From assembly GCA_003217035.1 (NCBI GenBank), contig QCHV01000005.1:23279-87278 (forward strand): 64,000 bases of DNA, read 5' to 3'. This stretch comes from Prochlorococcus sp. AG-402-G22 (lineage in GTDB: Bacteria; Cyanobacteriota; Cyanobacteriia; PCC-6307; Cyanobiaceae). The position numbers were made by a program, and so were the translations under genes. Below, piece after piece: positions 52,591 to 61,415 of this stretch (position 1 is the first letter of the stretch; each line of letters begins with the position of its first letter). Below the pieces are notes generated by a model. It saw only the letters and a list, made by a program, of their open reading frames with translations. It was not told where the DNA came from and made no database searches.

Positions 52591-53711
52591 TTAATTAAAT
52601 AATTCAACCATCTACAATCAATTCCTCCATTGCTAACTGGAATCTTTTTATTAGCTTTCATCCGAAGGTACTTAGTTAAGTTTTGATTGCCACTAAGTAA
52701 CCATAGCTGCCACCCTGAAGCTTTTGTTTTACAAAATATGCCCAACTCTCGATAGAGAGTGGCTAAATCTTCTTGGTGCCCACTTCTTTTACCATAAGGA
52801 GGATTGCAAATTAAAACACCATTTTCATTTGGTAATTTAAGATCTAGAAAATGACTATTCCTAATCTCAATAATTTCTTGAAGTCCTGCCTTTTGAATAT
52901 TAATTCTTGCCTGTTCGGCAATTTCTTCATTCTTCTCACACCCTAAAAACTTAGGTAATTTGTGCTTATAAGTATTATTATCATTTGCTAATTCTTGTTC
53001 TTGAAGCCATAAGTCTTCATCAAAATCATGCCAGTGCTTAAAAAGATAAAATTGGCTCATCCCAGTAGGTAAAGCCATTGCCATACTAGCTGCTTCTATT
53101 AAGAAAGTGCCAGAGCCACATAATGGATCAACTAAGGGTATGGAAAAATTCCAACCTGATAGGCGAAGTAATCCTGCCGCTAAATTTTCTTTTAAAGGTG
53201 CAACACCCATTGCTGGTCTATAACCTCGACGATGTAAGCTTTGAGAAGATGTATCAAGGCTTAAAACTGCTTGATGAGAATTTAAATGCAAATGAAGACA
53301 TAAGTCTGGATTAGCAAGGTTAATATCTGATCTCTTTCCCCAATAATCCATTTGAAGATCAACAAGGGCATTTTTCACTTGTAAAGCGTTGAAATGACTA
53401 TGATTTAAAACATTACTAGTACCTGAGACATCAACTCTAAAACTTTTAGAAGGATGCAACCAATCAAGCCAATTAAAAGATTTTTGAGTGTTCCTATAAA
53501 GAGCCTGAGGACTTTCGCAGGGGAATCTAGCTATTTCTCTTAAAAACCGAAAAGGAAGTCTCGCAGAAAGATTGAGCCTATACAAACAACGCATGTCAGC
53601 TTCAAAGGAAACACTTCTTCTAAGAGGCTGGATTGCAAAAGCACCCAATTCATCTAATTCTTTTGCTCCTTCTTGCTCTAATCCAGGAGGTAAAACAGCT
53701 ATAACTTTCAT
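52587..53711 (-). CDS. THUMP-domain class I rRNA methyltransferase (RlmL/YcbY-like, UPF0020)
   Basis: It probably methylates a guanosine of 23S rRNA (the RlmL type m2G) or of tRNA. The 374-aa protein has an N-terminal ferredoxin-like and THUMP region (to about residue 165) and a UPF0020 methyltransferase domain with motif I LVDPLCGSGTFLIEAA and the amino-methylating motif ICNPPYGKR. It lacks the second RlmK domain of E. coli RlmL, as expected in cyanobacteria. ATG start. Convergent with the holin-like gene, sharing the TTAA. Confidence 0.9.
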   Translation of the reverse strand: MKVIAVLPPGLEQEGAKELDELGAFAIQPLRRSVSFEADMRCLYRLNLSARLPFRFLREIARFPCESPQALYRNTQKSFNWLDWLHPSKSFRVDVSGTSNVLNHSHFNALQVKNALVDLQMDYWGKRSDINLANPDLCLHLHLNSHQAVLSLDTSSQSLHRRGYRPAMGVAPLKENLAAGLLRLSGWNFSIPLVDPLCGSGTFLIEAASMAMALPTGMSQFYLFKHWHDFDEDLWLQEQELANDNNTYKHKLPKFLGCEKNEEIAEQARINIQKAGLQEIIEIRNSHFLDLKLPNENGVLICNPPYGKRSGHQEDLATLYRELGIFCKTKASGWQLWLLSGNQNLTKYLRMKANKKIPVSNGGIDCRWLNYLIN

Positions 53712-53794
53712 GGCATGTTTAGTCTCGGAGAAAAGATTGATTCAGTGATTCAAAAATTATGGTCTGAAAGGTAATAATCCTGCAAAAATAAAGG

Positions 53795-53865
53795 TGTCCA
53801 TTTCTTAATGGACTAGGTGATCCAAACCAGTGTTTCGGACAGCGGTTCGATTCCGCTCAGCTCCA
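53795..53865 (+). ncRNA. tmRNA acceptor piece
   Basis: It holds a hairpin GTCCAT/ATGGAC near its 5' end, the T-arm AGCGG-TTCGATT-CCGCT (53841-53857), the 3' strand of the acceptor stem CAGCTCC and the discriminator A. CCA is not encoded and must be added. The 5' boundary is approximate. Confidence 0.88.
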
Positions 53866-53881
53866 TTAATTTAAATTGCAT

Positions 53882-54090
53882 GGGGCTGCAATGGTTTCGA
53901 CGGAGCAAAAGGAGGATGACTGAAGCCTGCTCGGTATGAGCAAAACATAAACGCTAACAAAATCGTTAGTTTCTCCCGTCAAACAGCACCTGTTGCTGCT
54001 TGACCCTTTTAAGGGAGATGGGGTTAGATCAGCCTTATCACTCAAATGATCCATGGGACCTGGAAGGGTCCCACTTTCTTATAGAGGTTT
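53882..54090 (+). ncRNA. tmRNA coding piece
   Basis: It begins GGGGCTGCAATGGTTTCGACGG, the conserved start of tmRNAs. The tag frame starts at GCT (53953) and reads ANKIVSFSRQTAPVAA to TGA at 54001-54003. A hairpin CCCTT-TT-AAGGG follows the stop, and another, GGGACC/GGTCCC, lies at 54055-54072. The 3' limit is an estimate. Confidence 0.9.
53953..54003 (+). other. tmRNA-encoded proteolysis tag ANKIVSFSRQTAPVAA
   Basis: 16 codons from GCT to GCT followed by TGA. The C-terminal AA end is as needed for ClpXP-type proteases. The tag matches the one known for marine picocyanobacteria from memory. Confidence 0.93.
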
Positions 54091-54110
54091 CAAATCTCAC
54101 GCTTTAATCC

Positions 54111-54252
54111 CATATTCATAATTAAAGGTTCAATCTTTACAATTTTAGAAGCAGTAAAGTTTCCATAAGATGCAGCAAGGAAAAAACACAAGATGATTAG
54201 ATAGATAACTAATTCGATAATAAAAGATTAATTAAAAGTAAGTATTTAATAT
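54111..54252. other. Intergenic region between ssrA and argJ, no gene seen
   Basis: An AT-rich gap of about 140 bp with no recognisable gene, RNA or operator, presumably holding the 3' ends of both transcripts. Confidence 0.35.
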
Positions 54253-55488
54253 TTAAGTTGTATATTCGGCATTAATTTGAACATATTCTTTAGAAAGGTC
54301 ACACCCCCAAGCGGTAGATTCCCCAATTCCATTACCAACAATTAATCGAATTAACAAAGGGCTAGAATCATTATTATCAAGTCTACTTCTCATATAAGAA
54401 GAAACTTTACCTCTATTAAATTTTATAGGGGATCCATTATTAACCAATTCATAAGAACCAATCCAAACTGATAATTGATTAGGATTAAACTGAACACCTG
54501 AACGACCTGCAGCTGCTATAATTCTTCCCCAATTTGGATCAGCTCCATTAACAGCAGTTTTGACTAAAGGCGAGCTACAAATAGTTCTGGAAATAGTCTT
54601 AGCTGACAAGTGATTTTCTGCTCCTTCAACTTTTACTTCTATTAAACAATTTGCCCCTTCTCCATCTCTCACTATTTCCTTAGCCAAGTATTGGGTTATT
54701 TTTTTTAAACCAATCTGAAGCAAATCAAAATATTTAGAATCCAATTGAGGTCCAGCAGAAAAAGACAAGAAGGTATCATTCGTACTTGTATCTCCATCTA
54801 CTGTTATTGAATTAAAAGAACTATCTACTGCATCTTTAATCATTGCCGACCATATATCCTGAGGCACAGCCACATCACAACTAACGAATCCAAGCATTGT
54901 TGCCATGTCTGGGTGAATCATGCCTGAACCTTTAGCCATTCCACCAAGTTTTACTCTCCTATCTCCAAGCAATGCCTCATAAGCAATTTGTTTATTAGTT
55001 AAATCTGTTGTCAAAATTGCATTTGCAGCTTGTGTTCCATCTTCTTCATTCAAATTTTCAACAAGAGATTCTAAACCTAAAAGTAAATTATCAATTGGAA
55101 TAGGCTCTCCAATAACCCCTGTAGAGCAAATCAAAACTTCATCATTTTTCAGATCAAGATGATTAGCAAGAGCATTAGCAGCTTTTAAACTATCAAGCAT
55201 GCCTCTCTTGCCTGTAAATGCATTGGCTTGTCCTGAATTAATTAATACTGCTCTTGCTTTTCCAGTAGTTCTAGCCAATCTATCTATACAAATATCGACA
55301 CAAGCTGCTCTAACAATAGATTTTGTAAAAGTTCCTACACACGTTGCATCTTTAGGAGCAAGGACAAGTGCTAGGTCTGGCTTGCCAGAAGTTTTTAAAC
55401 GAGATGAAACACCTGATGCACTAAATCCTTTCGGGGCAGCTATGCCACCATCTATAGGAAACCATAACGAGCAATCAGAAGAACTCAA
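54253..55488 (-). CDS. argJ: Bifunctional glutamate N-acetyltransferase / amino-acid acetyltransferase ArgJ
   Basis: ArgJ transfers acetyl from N-acetylornithine to glutamate and can also acetylate glutamate from acetyl-CoA, in the cyclic arginine pathway. The 411-aa precursor is cut by itself between Ala and Thr in MAKGSGMIHPDMATML, leaving Thr as the nucleophile. Other signatures are AVLINSGQANAFTG, VLICSTGVIGEPIP and DPNWGRIIAAAGRSGV. All catalytic residues seem present. Start is a TTG at 55488; no ATG precedes the conserved part. It diverges from coaE, with 70 bp between them. Confidence 0.95.
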   Translation of the reverse strand: MSSSDCSLWFPIDGGIAAPKGFSASGVSSRLKTSGKPDLALVLAPKDATCVGTFTKSIVRAACVDICIDRLARTTGKARAVLINSGQANAFTGKRGMLDSLKAANALANHLDLKNDEVLICSTGVIGEPIPIDNLLLGLESLVENLNEEDGTQAANAILTTDLTNKQIAYEALLGDRRVKLGGMAKGSGMIHPDMATMLGFVSCDVAVPQDIWSAMIKDAVDSSFNSITVDGDTSTNDTFLSFSAGPQLDSKYFDLLQIGLKKITQYLAKEIVRDGEGANCLIEVKVEGAENHLSAKTISRTICSSPLVKTAVNGADPNWGRIIAAAGRSGVQFNPNQLSVWIGSYELVNNGSPIKFNRGKVSSYMRSRLDNNDSSPLLIRLIVGNGIGESTAWGCDLSKEYVQINAEYTT

Positions 55489-55558
55489 AACCTTGAGTAA
55501 AAAAGAGATTAACTATTATCCTTCTTTATAGGAGTAGCAATTTCGCAAGGCAACTAAT

Positions 55559-56164
55559 TTGCAAAAATGGAAAGGTACGCAAAGGCGAATTGGAATAACA
55601 GGCGGAATTGCCAGCGGGAAAAGCTCGGTTGGTGAATATTTAAAAAAGACAAAGAGCTTGGAAATTTTAGATGCAGACTTATATGCAAAAGAATGCTTAC
55701 TTCCTGGTCAAAGCGCAACCAAAGCGATTATTTCAAGGTTTGGAAAAGATATTACCAATGGGTTTATTAATGATGAAGAAATCAATCGGAAAAGGCTGGC
55801 AAATATCTTATTCAATAACAAAACAGAAAAGGAGTGGTTGGAAAAATTGATTCATCCATTAGTAAGGCAAAGGTTAGATGAAGAATTAAAAATCCATAAA
55901 AGTCTACCTATAATAGTCCTTATTATTCCACTACTTTTTGAAGTTAAACTAAATGAAATATGTACTGAAACTTGGTTAATAGACTGCCATGAAGATATTC
56001 AACTAAAGAGGCTTCTCACAAGGGATGGTTTATCCAAACAGGAAGCTAAAAAAAGAATTGATGCTCAGTTACCAATGGATATCAAAAGAGAACTTGCTGA
56101 TAGAATTATAAAGAATAATAGCAATCTTGAAGAACTATATAAGAAGATCGATGAATCTCTATAA
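55559..56164 (+). CDS. coaE: Dephospho-CoA kinase CoaE
   Basis: CoaE makes CoA from dephospho-CoA, the last step of the pathway. The 201-aa P-loop kinase has GITGGIASGKSSVGEYL (Walker A), DADLYAKE, the LIHPLVRQRL segment, a VLIIPLLFEV strand, and the lid region RDGLSKQEAKKRIDAQLP. A TTG start at 55559 gives a usual N-terminus (MQKWKGTQRRIGITG). It ends 7 bp before convergent gatB. With coaX at 23.6 kb, the window has both ends of the CoA pathway but they are not linked. Confidence 0.94.
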   Translation: MQKWKGTQRRIGITGGIASGKSSVGEYLKKTKSLEILDADLYAKECLLPGQSATKAIISRFGKDITNGFINDEEINRKRLANILFNNKTEKEWLEKLIHPLVRQRLDEELKIHKSLPIIVLIIPLLFEVKLNEICTETWLIDCHEDIQLKRLLTRDGLSKQEAKKRIDAQLPMDIKRELADRIIKNNSNLEELYKKIDESL

Positions 56165-56171
56165 AAAAAAA

Positions 56172-57647
56172 TTAAAGCCTTAATTGATCCAAAAGAATTT
56201 GATTAGCCAATTTTGGATCTACCTTTCCACTTGTCTTTTTCATTAATTGACCAACAAAAAATCCCTGTAATTTAGTTTTCCCTCCTCTAAAAGCTTCTAC
56301 TTCTTTTGGATGAGCCTCTAGTATCTCTCTAATTATTGATTCAATAAGCTTACTATCGCTAATCATAGATAACCCATTCTTTTCCACAAAAGTCTTTGGT
56401 GATCCTCCTGTCTCTAATAAACCTGGAAGGATTTCTTTAGCTATCTTTCCACTAATCTTTCCATCAGTAATTAATTGAATCATTTCGGCCAACTCTTCAG
56501 GCTTAAAAGGTAATTTCAAAAAGTCTTTCTTATTAGCATTAACGTACGCAACTAAATCTCCTGTAATCCAATTCGAAGCAATTTTAGGATCTACTCCTTG
56601 AGAAACAACTGACTCAAAATATTCTGCCATTGATGATTCATCAGTTAAAACTCTTGCGTCATAAACAGATAAACCAAAATCTTTAGCATACCTTTTACGT
56701 TTATTAGCTGGTAATTCTGGCAATTCAGATTTCCATTTTTGTTGAAGCTCAATGCTTACTTCAATTGGACCCAAATCAGGATCAGGGAAATATCTATAAT
56801 CACTGCTGCCTTCTTTAGATCTCATACTTTTTGTTAACTGTTTCCCCTCATCCCAAAGCCTAGTTTCTTGTGCAACCGATTCACCTGTTTCATATAAATT
56901 GATCTGTCTTTCTATTTCATAGTCACAAGCTTTTTGAATAGCTGAAAAAGAATTCATATTTTTAATTTCAACTTTTGTCCCAAATGGGGCATCAGAACTA
57001 CGCCTGACAGAGATATTTACATCACATCTCAAAGAACCTTCCTGCATATTTCCATCTGAAACTCCTAAATATCTAACTATTCGTCTAATTTCCGAAGCAT
57101 ATTCAGAAGCTTCTCTCCCTGTGCGCAAATCTGGTTTACTAACTATTTCCGCCAACGCAACACCAGCTCTATTGTAATCAACCAAAGAATATGTAGAGCC
57201 AGCTAAACGATCGCTACCTGCATGGACTAATTTGCCTGCATCTTCCTCCATATGCAATCTTTCTATTCCAATTCTTTTGAGATAAGTTTCTTTGCCTTTT
57301 TCGGCAACTTCCACATCAATCCAACCTTCTTCAGCAATGGGCTCGTCAAATTGTGAAATCTGATAATTTTTAGGAAGATCAGGATAAAAATATTGCTTTC
57401 TATCAAATTTGCTATGTCGAGCAATATTTAAATTTAAAGCCATAGAAGTTTTAACTGCATATTCAAGGACTTTTTTATTGAGAACAGGCAAAGTACCTGG
57501 CAAACCACAAACCACAGGATCTATGTGTGTATTAGGAGCATCGCCAAAAGTCGTTGACGCAGAAGTAAATATTTTGCTTTTGGTTCCCAACTGAACATGG
57601 GTCTCCAAACCAATCACTGCTTGCCAGTCAGCATTAGATCGGGACAT
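56172..57647 (-). CDS. gatB: Aspartyl/glutamyl-tRNA amidotransferase subunit GatB
   Basis: GatB, with GatA and GatC, converts Glu-tRNA(Gln) and Asp-tRNA(Asn) to the amides. The 491-aa protein has VIGLETHVQLGTKSKIF, CGLPGTLPVLN, RKQYFYPDLPKNYQISQFDEPI, EDAGKL with the HMEE region, and DYNRAGVALAEIVSKPD, then the C-terminal YqeY-like tail ending LANQILLDQL. The full set shows an active enzyme. ATG start. gatA and gatC are not in the window. Confidence 0.97.
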   Translation of the reverse strand: MSRSNADWQAVIGLETHVQLGTKSKIFTSASTTFGDAPNTHIDPVVCGLPGTLPVLNKKVLEYAVKTSMALNLNIARHSKFDRKQYFYPDLPKNYQISQFDEPIAEEGWIDVEVAEKGKETYLKRIGIERLHMEEDAGKLVHAGSDRLAGSTYSLVDYNRAGVALAEIVSKPDLRTGREASEYASEIRRIVRYLGVSDGNMQEGSLRCDVNISVRRSSDAPFGTKVEIKNMNSFSAIQKACDYEIERQINLYETGESVAQETRLWDEGKQLTKSMRSKEGSSDYRYFPDPDLGPIEVSIELQQKWKSELPELPANKRKRYAKDFGLSVYDARVLTDESSMAEYFESVVSQGVDPKIASNWITGDLVAYVNANKKDFLKLPFKPEELAEMIQLITDGKISGKIAKEILPGLLETGGSPKTFVEKNGLSMISDSKLIESIIREILEAHPKEVEAFRGGKTKLQGFFVGQLMKKTSGKVDPKLANQILLDQLRL

Positions 57648-57750
57648 TCGCGAAATTCACTTGATTTCCTTCATCCTATGGAATAGAAGTGCCGATTGGA
57701 TAGACAAGTGGCACCAAAAAACTCAAACTTAAGTATAGAAAAGCCAAAAA

Positions 57751-58860
57751 ATGGTAAGTCGTAAAACTGACAAATTATTAATTCTCGGAGGGGGTCTTAT
57801 AGGACTAGCAATGGCATATGAATTAGCAAGTAAAGGAAGAAGTGTGGAAATCTTAAGTCGGAAAAGAAGTGAAGCTGCAGGGTTTGTTGCTGCAGGTATG
57901 TTGGCTCCTCATGCAGAAGGTTTGCAAAACAATCTCCTCAACCTTGGTAGGTCAAGTCTATTTCGTATACCAAAATGGGTAAAAAAAATCGAATCCAGCA
58001 GTGGAATCAATTGCGGTCTGAGATTGTGTGGAATTGTTGTTCCTTTTCTTAATGATGAATCAAGAGATAAATATCCCACTGCTGCTTTTGGAAAACCACT
58101 CAATAGATATGAACTAGAACAAGAAATCCCTGGTATTGCTTCGCAATGGAAAACCGGGTTGCTTTTTCCAGAAGATGGTCAAATAGACAATCGACGACGA
58201 TTGATGAGGGCCCTAGAAAAAGCGTGTGTTGAATTAGGTGTGAAATTTCAAGAGGGAGTTGAAGTGCTTAGTTTATTGAAAGCTAAAAATTATTTTGAAG
58301 GTGTTCGAGTGTCTAATGCAATAGGTGAAATTGAAGAAATTTTTTCTAAAGAAGCCATTCTCTGCAGTGGAGCCTGGAGTAACCAGATTTTCAAAGAAAT
58401 ACCTACCTTCCCTATTAAAGGGCAAATGTTTTCAATTCAAGGTCCAAAAAATGCTCTCAAAAGAATTATTTTTGGACCAGGAATCTATTTAGTGCCAAGA
58501 GAAGACGGTCTAATCATTGTTGGGGCTACTAGTGAAAAAAATGCTGGTTTTAATGAAGGCTTCACTCCCTATGGTCAAAATGAATTACAAGAAGGAGTAC
58601 AAAATATCCTCCCTATTGCAGCAACCTGGCCACACATGGAGCGATGGTGGGGTTTTAGACCTTGCACTCCTGATTTAGAACCAATTATTGGAGTTTCTTC
58701 TTTAAGTGGACTCTGGATTGCAACTGGACATCATAGAAATGGAGTCCTTTTGTCTGCTATTACATCTGAATTACTAACAAAATGTATCTGCAACGAATCT
58801 TTATCAACTAAAGAAAGCAAATTGCTAAATACATTCAGATGGGATCGATTTAAAAAATAA
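57751..58860 (+). CDS. thiO: FAD-dependent glycine oxidase ThiO
   Basis: ThiO oxidises glycine to iminoglycine for the thiazole half of thiamine. The 369-aa protein carries LLILGGGLIGLAMAYELASKG (FAD Rossmann motif), EAAGFVAAGMLAPHAEG, the segment IFGPGIYLVPREDGLIIVGATSE and the C-terminal WWGFRPCTPDLEPIIG with ATGHHRNGVLLSAIT. Length is that of ThiO. Several D-amino-acid oxidase relatives look alike, so the substrate is by family only. It is convergent with ndk, 2 bp apart. Confidence 0.92.
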   Translation: MVSRKTDKLLILGGGLIGLAMAYELASKGRSVEILSRKRSEAAGFVAAGMLAPHAEGLQNNLLNLGRSSLFRIPKWVKKIESSSGINCGLRLCGIVVPFLNDESRDKYPTAAFGKPLNRYELEQEIPGIASQWKTGLLFPEDGQIDNRRRLMRALEKACVELGVKFQEGVEVLSLLKAKNYFEGVRVSNAIGEIEEIFSKEAILCSGAWSNQIFKEIPTFPIKGQMFSIQGPKNALKRIIFGPGIYLVPREDGLIIVGATSEKNAGFNEGFTPYGQNELQEGVQNILPIAATWPHMERWWGFRPCTPDLEPIIGVSSLSGLWIATGHHRNGVLLSAITSELLTKCICNESLSTKESKLLNTFRWDRFKK

Positions 58861-58862
58861 AC

Positions 58863-59321
58863 TTAACTTTCAACTCTCCAAAGTTGATCAGAAGGCGTCC
58901 AATCATTAATTTCTTCAGAAGTAAACCAAAGACCTATTTCGAAATTTGCAGTTTCAGGAGCATCTGATCCATGAATAACATTCCTACCTATATCAACAGC
59001 AAAATCCCCTCGAATCGTTCCAGGTTCTGCCTCAAGAGGCTTCGTAGCCCCAATCAATCTTCTTGCACTGGTTATCACTCCATCTCCTTCCCAAACCATT
59101 GCTACAACAGGGCCACTGGTAATAAAATCCACTAAACCTTTGAAAAATGGGCGATCCTGATGCACTCCATAATGCTTCTTTGCTAAATCTCTGCTAGGAA
59201 TTAATTGCTTTAGAGCAACTAATTTGAATCCCTTTTGTTCAAAACGATTCAAAATTTTTCCAACTAAACCCCTTTGAACACCATCAGGCTTAATAGCCAA
59301 GAAAGTCCTTTCAACTGTCAT
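58863..59321 (-). CDS. ndk: Nucleoside diphosphate kinase
   Basis: Ndk moves phosphate among nucleoside di- and triphosphates. The 152-aa protein has [20 protein letters not shown] at the start, the active-site His in [17 protein letters not shown] and [16 protein letters not shown] start, length typical. Divergent from speA across 150 bp. Confidence 0.97.
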   Translation of the reverse strand: MTVERTFLAIKPDGVQRGLVGKILNRFEQKGFKLVALKQLIPSRDLAKKHYGVHQDRPFFKGLVDFITSGPVVAMVWEGDGVITSARRLIGATKPLEAEPGTIRGDFAVDIGRNVIHGSDAPETANFEIGLWFTSEEINDWTPSDQLWRVES

Positions 59322-59471
59322 AAAAATAATAAATTCAGAATGGAGCTATCGTCTACTGGCAAGTACCCTCTTGGCAAGCAAAAGCATAGGATTAAAAACA
59401 AGTTTTCTTAGAATGGCTTGTTAATGAGCTGCAATTTCTCAATTTTTTCAAATACTCTGCTCTGTTAAAAC

Positions 59472-61415
59472 TTGGACCACACAAAACAAACCACCAATAA
59501 TGATAACTGGACTGTAAAAGACAGTGAACTTTTATATGGGCTGGATCGCTGGGGAAAAGAGTATTTCTCAATCAATGAGAAAGGGAATATCACAGTTAGT
59601 CCAAAAGGAAAAAAAGAAGAATCCCTAGATTTAATGTTGTTAATGAAAGAATTAAAGAGTCGTAATCTCAAGTCACCACTTTTACTACGTTTTGACGATA
59701 TTCTCGAAGACCGATTAGAAAAACTGAATCAAGCTTTTGACAGTGCAATATCGCACTACAACTACAAAGGGATTTATAAAGGGGTATACCCTATTAAATG
59801 CAATCAGCAGCGTCATGTGGTTGAAGAGATCGTTGCATGTGGTCGCAAATGGCATTTCGGACTTGAAGCAGGTAGTAAAGCAGAATTGCTCATAGCACTT
59901 TCCTTACTCAACGATCCTGAAGCACTGCTAATTTGCAATGGCTACAAAGATAAGCGTTATATAGAAACTGCAATTCTTGCAAGGCAAATTGGAAGACAAC
60001 CAATAGTAGTTATAGAGCAATCAGAAGAAGTCGATCGAATTATTCAAGCATGCAAAGAACTTGGATCTGCTCCCCTAATAGGAATTCGAGCAAAGCTCTC
60101 TAGTCAAAGTAACGGTAGGTGGGGTAATTCCATTGGTGATAAGTCCAAGTTTGGTTTGTCAATTCCTGAAATATTAAAAGCCGTTGAAAAGCTTAATAAT
60201 GCTGGACTCTTGCAAGAGTTAATTCTGCTCCATTTTCATTTGGGCAGCCAAATTAATAACATAGCAATTCTAAAAAATGCATTGCAAGAAGCAGGGCAAA
60301 TTTATATTGAACTAAATAGACTTGGAGCACCCATGGGTCACCTTGATGTGGGAGGAGGCTTAGGGATTGACTATGATGGAAGTCAAACAGCTACTTCTGC
60401 ATCAACTAATTACTCACTTCAAAATTATGCGAACGATGTAGTTGCAACCATTCAAGAATGTTGTCAAGCAAATCACATCAATGTCCCAACATTAATTAGT
60501 GAAAGTGGGCGTGCAATCACAAGTCACTTTTCACTATTAATCTTCAATATTTTAGGTACAAGTTCAGTTTTAAGAGATGTTCCTCCAGCCAAAGGCAAAG
60601 AATGCTTAAGTGTTCAAAACCTACGAGAAACATTACTCTCTCTTAGCCAATACTCAGAGAATGATCTCTCAAAGCTCCAAGAAGCATGGAATGATGCTCT
60701 TAAATTCAAAGAAGACGCGCTCGCAGCATTTCGTCTTGGGTATATTGACTTGGTAGAGCGCGCCATGGCTGAACAACTCACTTGGGCATGCGCACAAGCA
60801 TTAACTACAAAATTATCAAAAGATCAATTAATCCCTAAGGAATTACGTGCACTAAAAACAGCTCTTGCAGAAACTTATTATGCAAACATCTCTATCTTTC
60901 GTTCTGCACCCGATACATGGGCAATTGAGCAATTATTTCCAATAATGCCCATACATCGACTACAAGAAAAACCTAACAAGTTAGGTGATTTTGCAGACCT
61001 TACATGTGATTCAGATGGAAAGCTATCTAAATTTATCGACAATGGCAAAGTAAAATCTCTATTAGAATTACACTCTATTAATACGGGTGAAGATTATTGG
61101 ATAGGAATGTTTTTAGGAGGAGCATATCAAGAGGTTTTGGGCAATCTTCACAATCTATTTGGAACTACAAATTCAATACACATTCGACTGGCAGAGAATG
61201 GAGGATATAAACTTGATCACGTTATTAGAGGCAATAGCAAAGCAGAAGTCCTAAGAGCAATGGAACATGAATCAGAACAAGTTTTAGAGCGGTTGAGAAT
61301 AGCTAGCGAATCAGCAATCCAAAAAGGAACGCTAAAAATCAATGACGCACAACGTTTCATAGATCATATAGAAACAAGTCTGAGACAAAGCACATACCTT
61401 CAAGAGAAAAATTAA
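59472..61415 (+). CDS. speA: Biosynthetic arginine decarboxylase SpeA
   Basis: SpeA converts arginine to agmatine for polyamines. The 647-aa PLP enzyme has VYPIKCNQQRHVVEEIVACG with the cofactor lysine, LILLHFHLGSQINNI, HLDVGGGLGIDYDGSQTA, and the C-terminal block GEDYWIGMFLGGAYQEVLGNLHNLFG with the active-site region. The N-terminus WTVKDSELLYGLDRWGKEYF is standard, so the TTG at 59472 is the best start. The stop is shared with convergent alaS (TTAA, 61412-61415). Confidence 0.95.
   Translation: MDHTKQTTNNDNWTVKDSELLYGLDRWGKEYFSINEKGNITVSPKGKKEESLDLMLLMKELKSRNLKSPLLLRFDDILEDRLEKLNQAFDSAISHYNYKGIYKGVYPIKCNQQRHVVEEIVACGRKWHFGLEAGSKAELLIALSLLNDPEALLICNGYKDKRYIETAILARQIGRQPIVVIEQSEEVDRIIQACKELGSAPLIGIRAKLSSQSNGRWGNSIGDKSKFGLSIPEILKAVEKLNNAGLLQELILLHFHLGSQINNIAILKNALQEAGQIYIELNRLGAPMGHLDVGGGLGIDYDGSQTATSASTNYSLQNYANDVVATIQECCQANHINVPTLISESGRAITSHFSLLIFNILGTSSVLRDVPPAKGKECLSVQNLRETLLSLSQYSENDLSKLQEAWNDALKFKEDALAAFRLGYIDLVERAMAEQLTWACAQALTTKLSKDQLIPKELRALKTALAETYYANISIFRSAPDTWAIEQLFPIMPIHRLQEKPNKLGDFADLTCDSDGKLSKFIDNGKVKSLLELHSINTGEDYWIGMFLGGAYQEVLGNLHNLFGTTNSIHIRLAENGGYKLDHVIRGNSKAEVLRAMEHESEQVLERLRIASESAIQKGTLKINDAQRFIDHIETSLRQSTYLQEKN

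Larger units (their letters stand above)
53793..54110 (+). ncRNA. ssrA: Permuted two-piece tmRNA gene (ssrA), whole locus
   Basis: tmRNA rescues stalled ribosomes and tags proteins for degradation. In this gene the acceptor (3') piece comes first (53795-53865) and the coding (5') piece second (from 53882), separated by 16 bp that must be cut out. This permuted order is known from alpha-cyanobacteria. GGGGCTG at 53882-53888 pairs with CAGCTCC at 53858-53864 to form the acceptor stem, with A at 53865 as discriminator. The outer limits are estimates because processing sites cannot be read. Confidence 0.93.

Noticed and set aside
59339..59410. 23-aa + strand frame between ndk and speA
   Set aside because: Too short, basic, no features; gap is adequately explained by two divergent promoters.
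60189..60213. 14-bp palindrome ACTCTTGCAAGAGT inside speA
   Set aside because: A 14-bp palindrome is expected several times in 64 kb by chance, unlike the 30-bp one.
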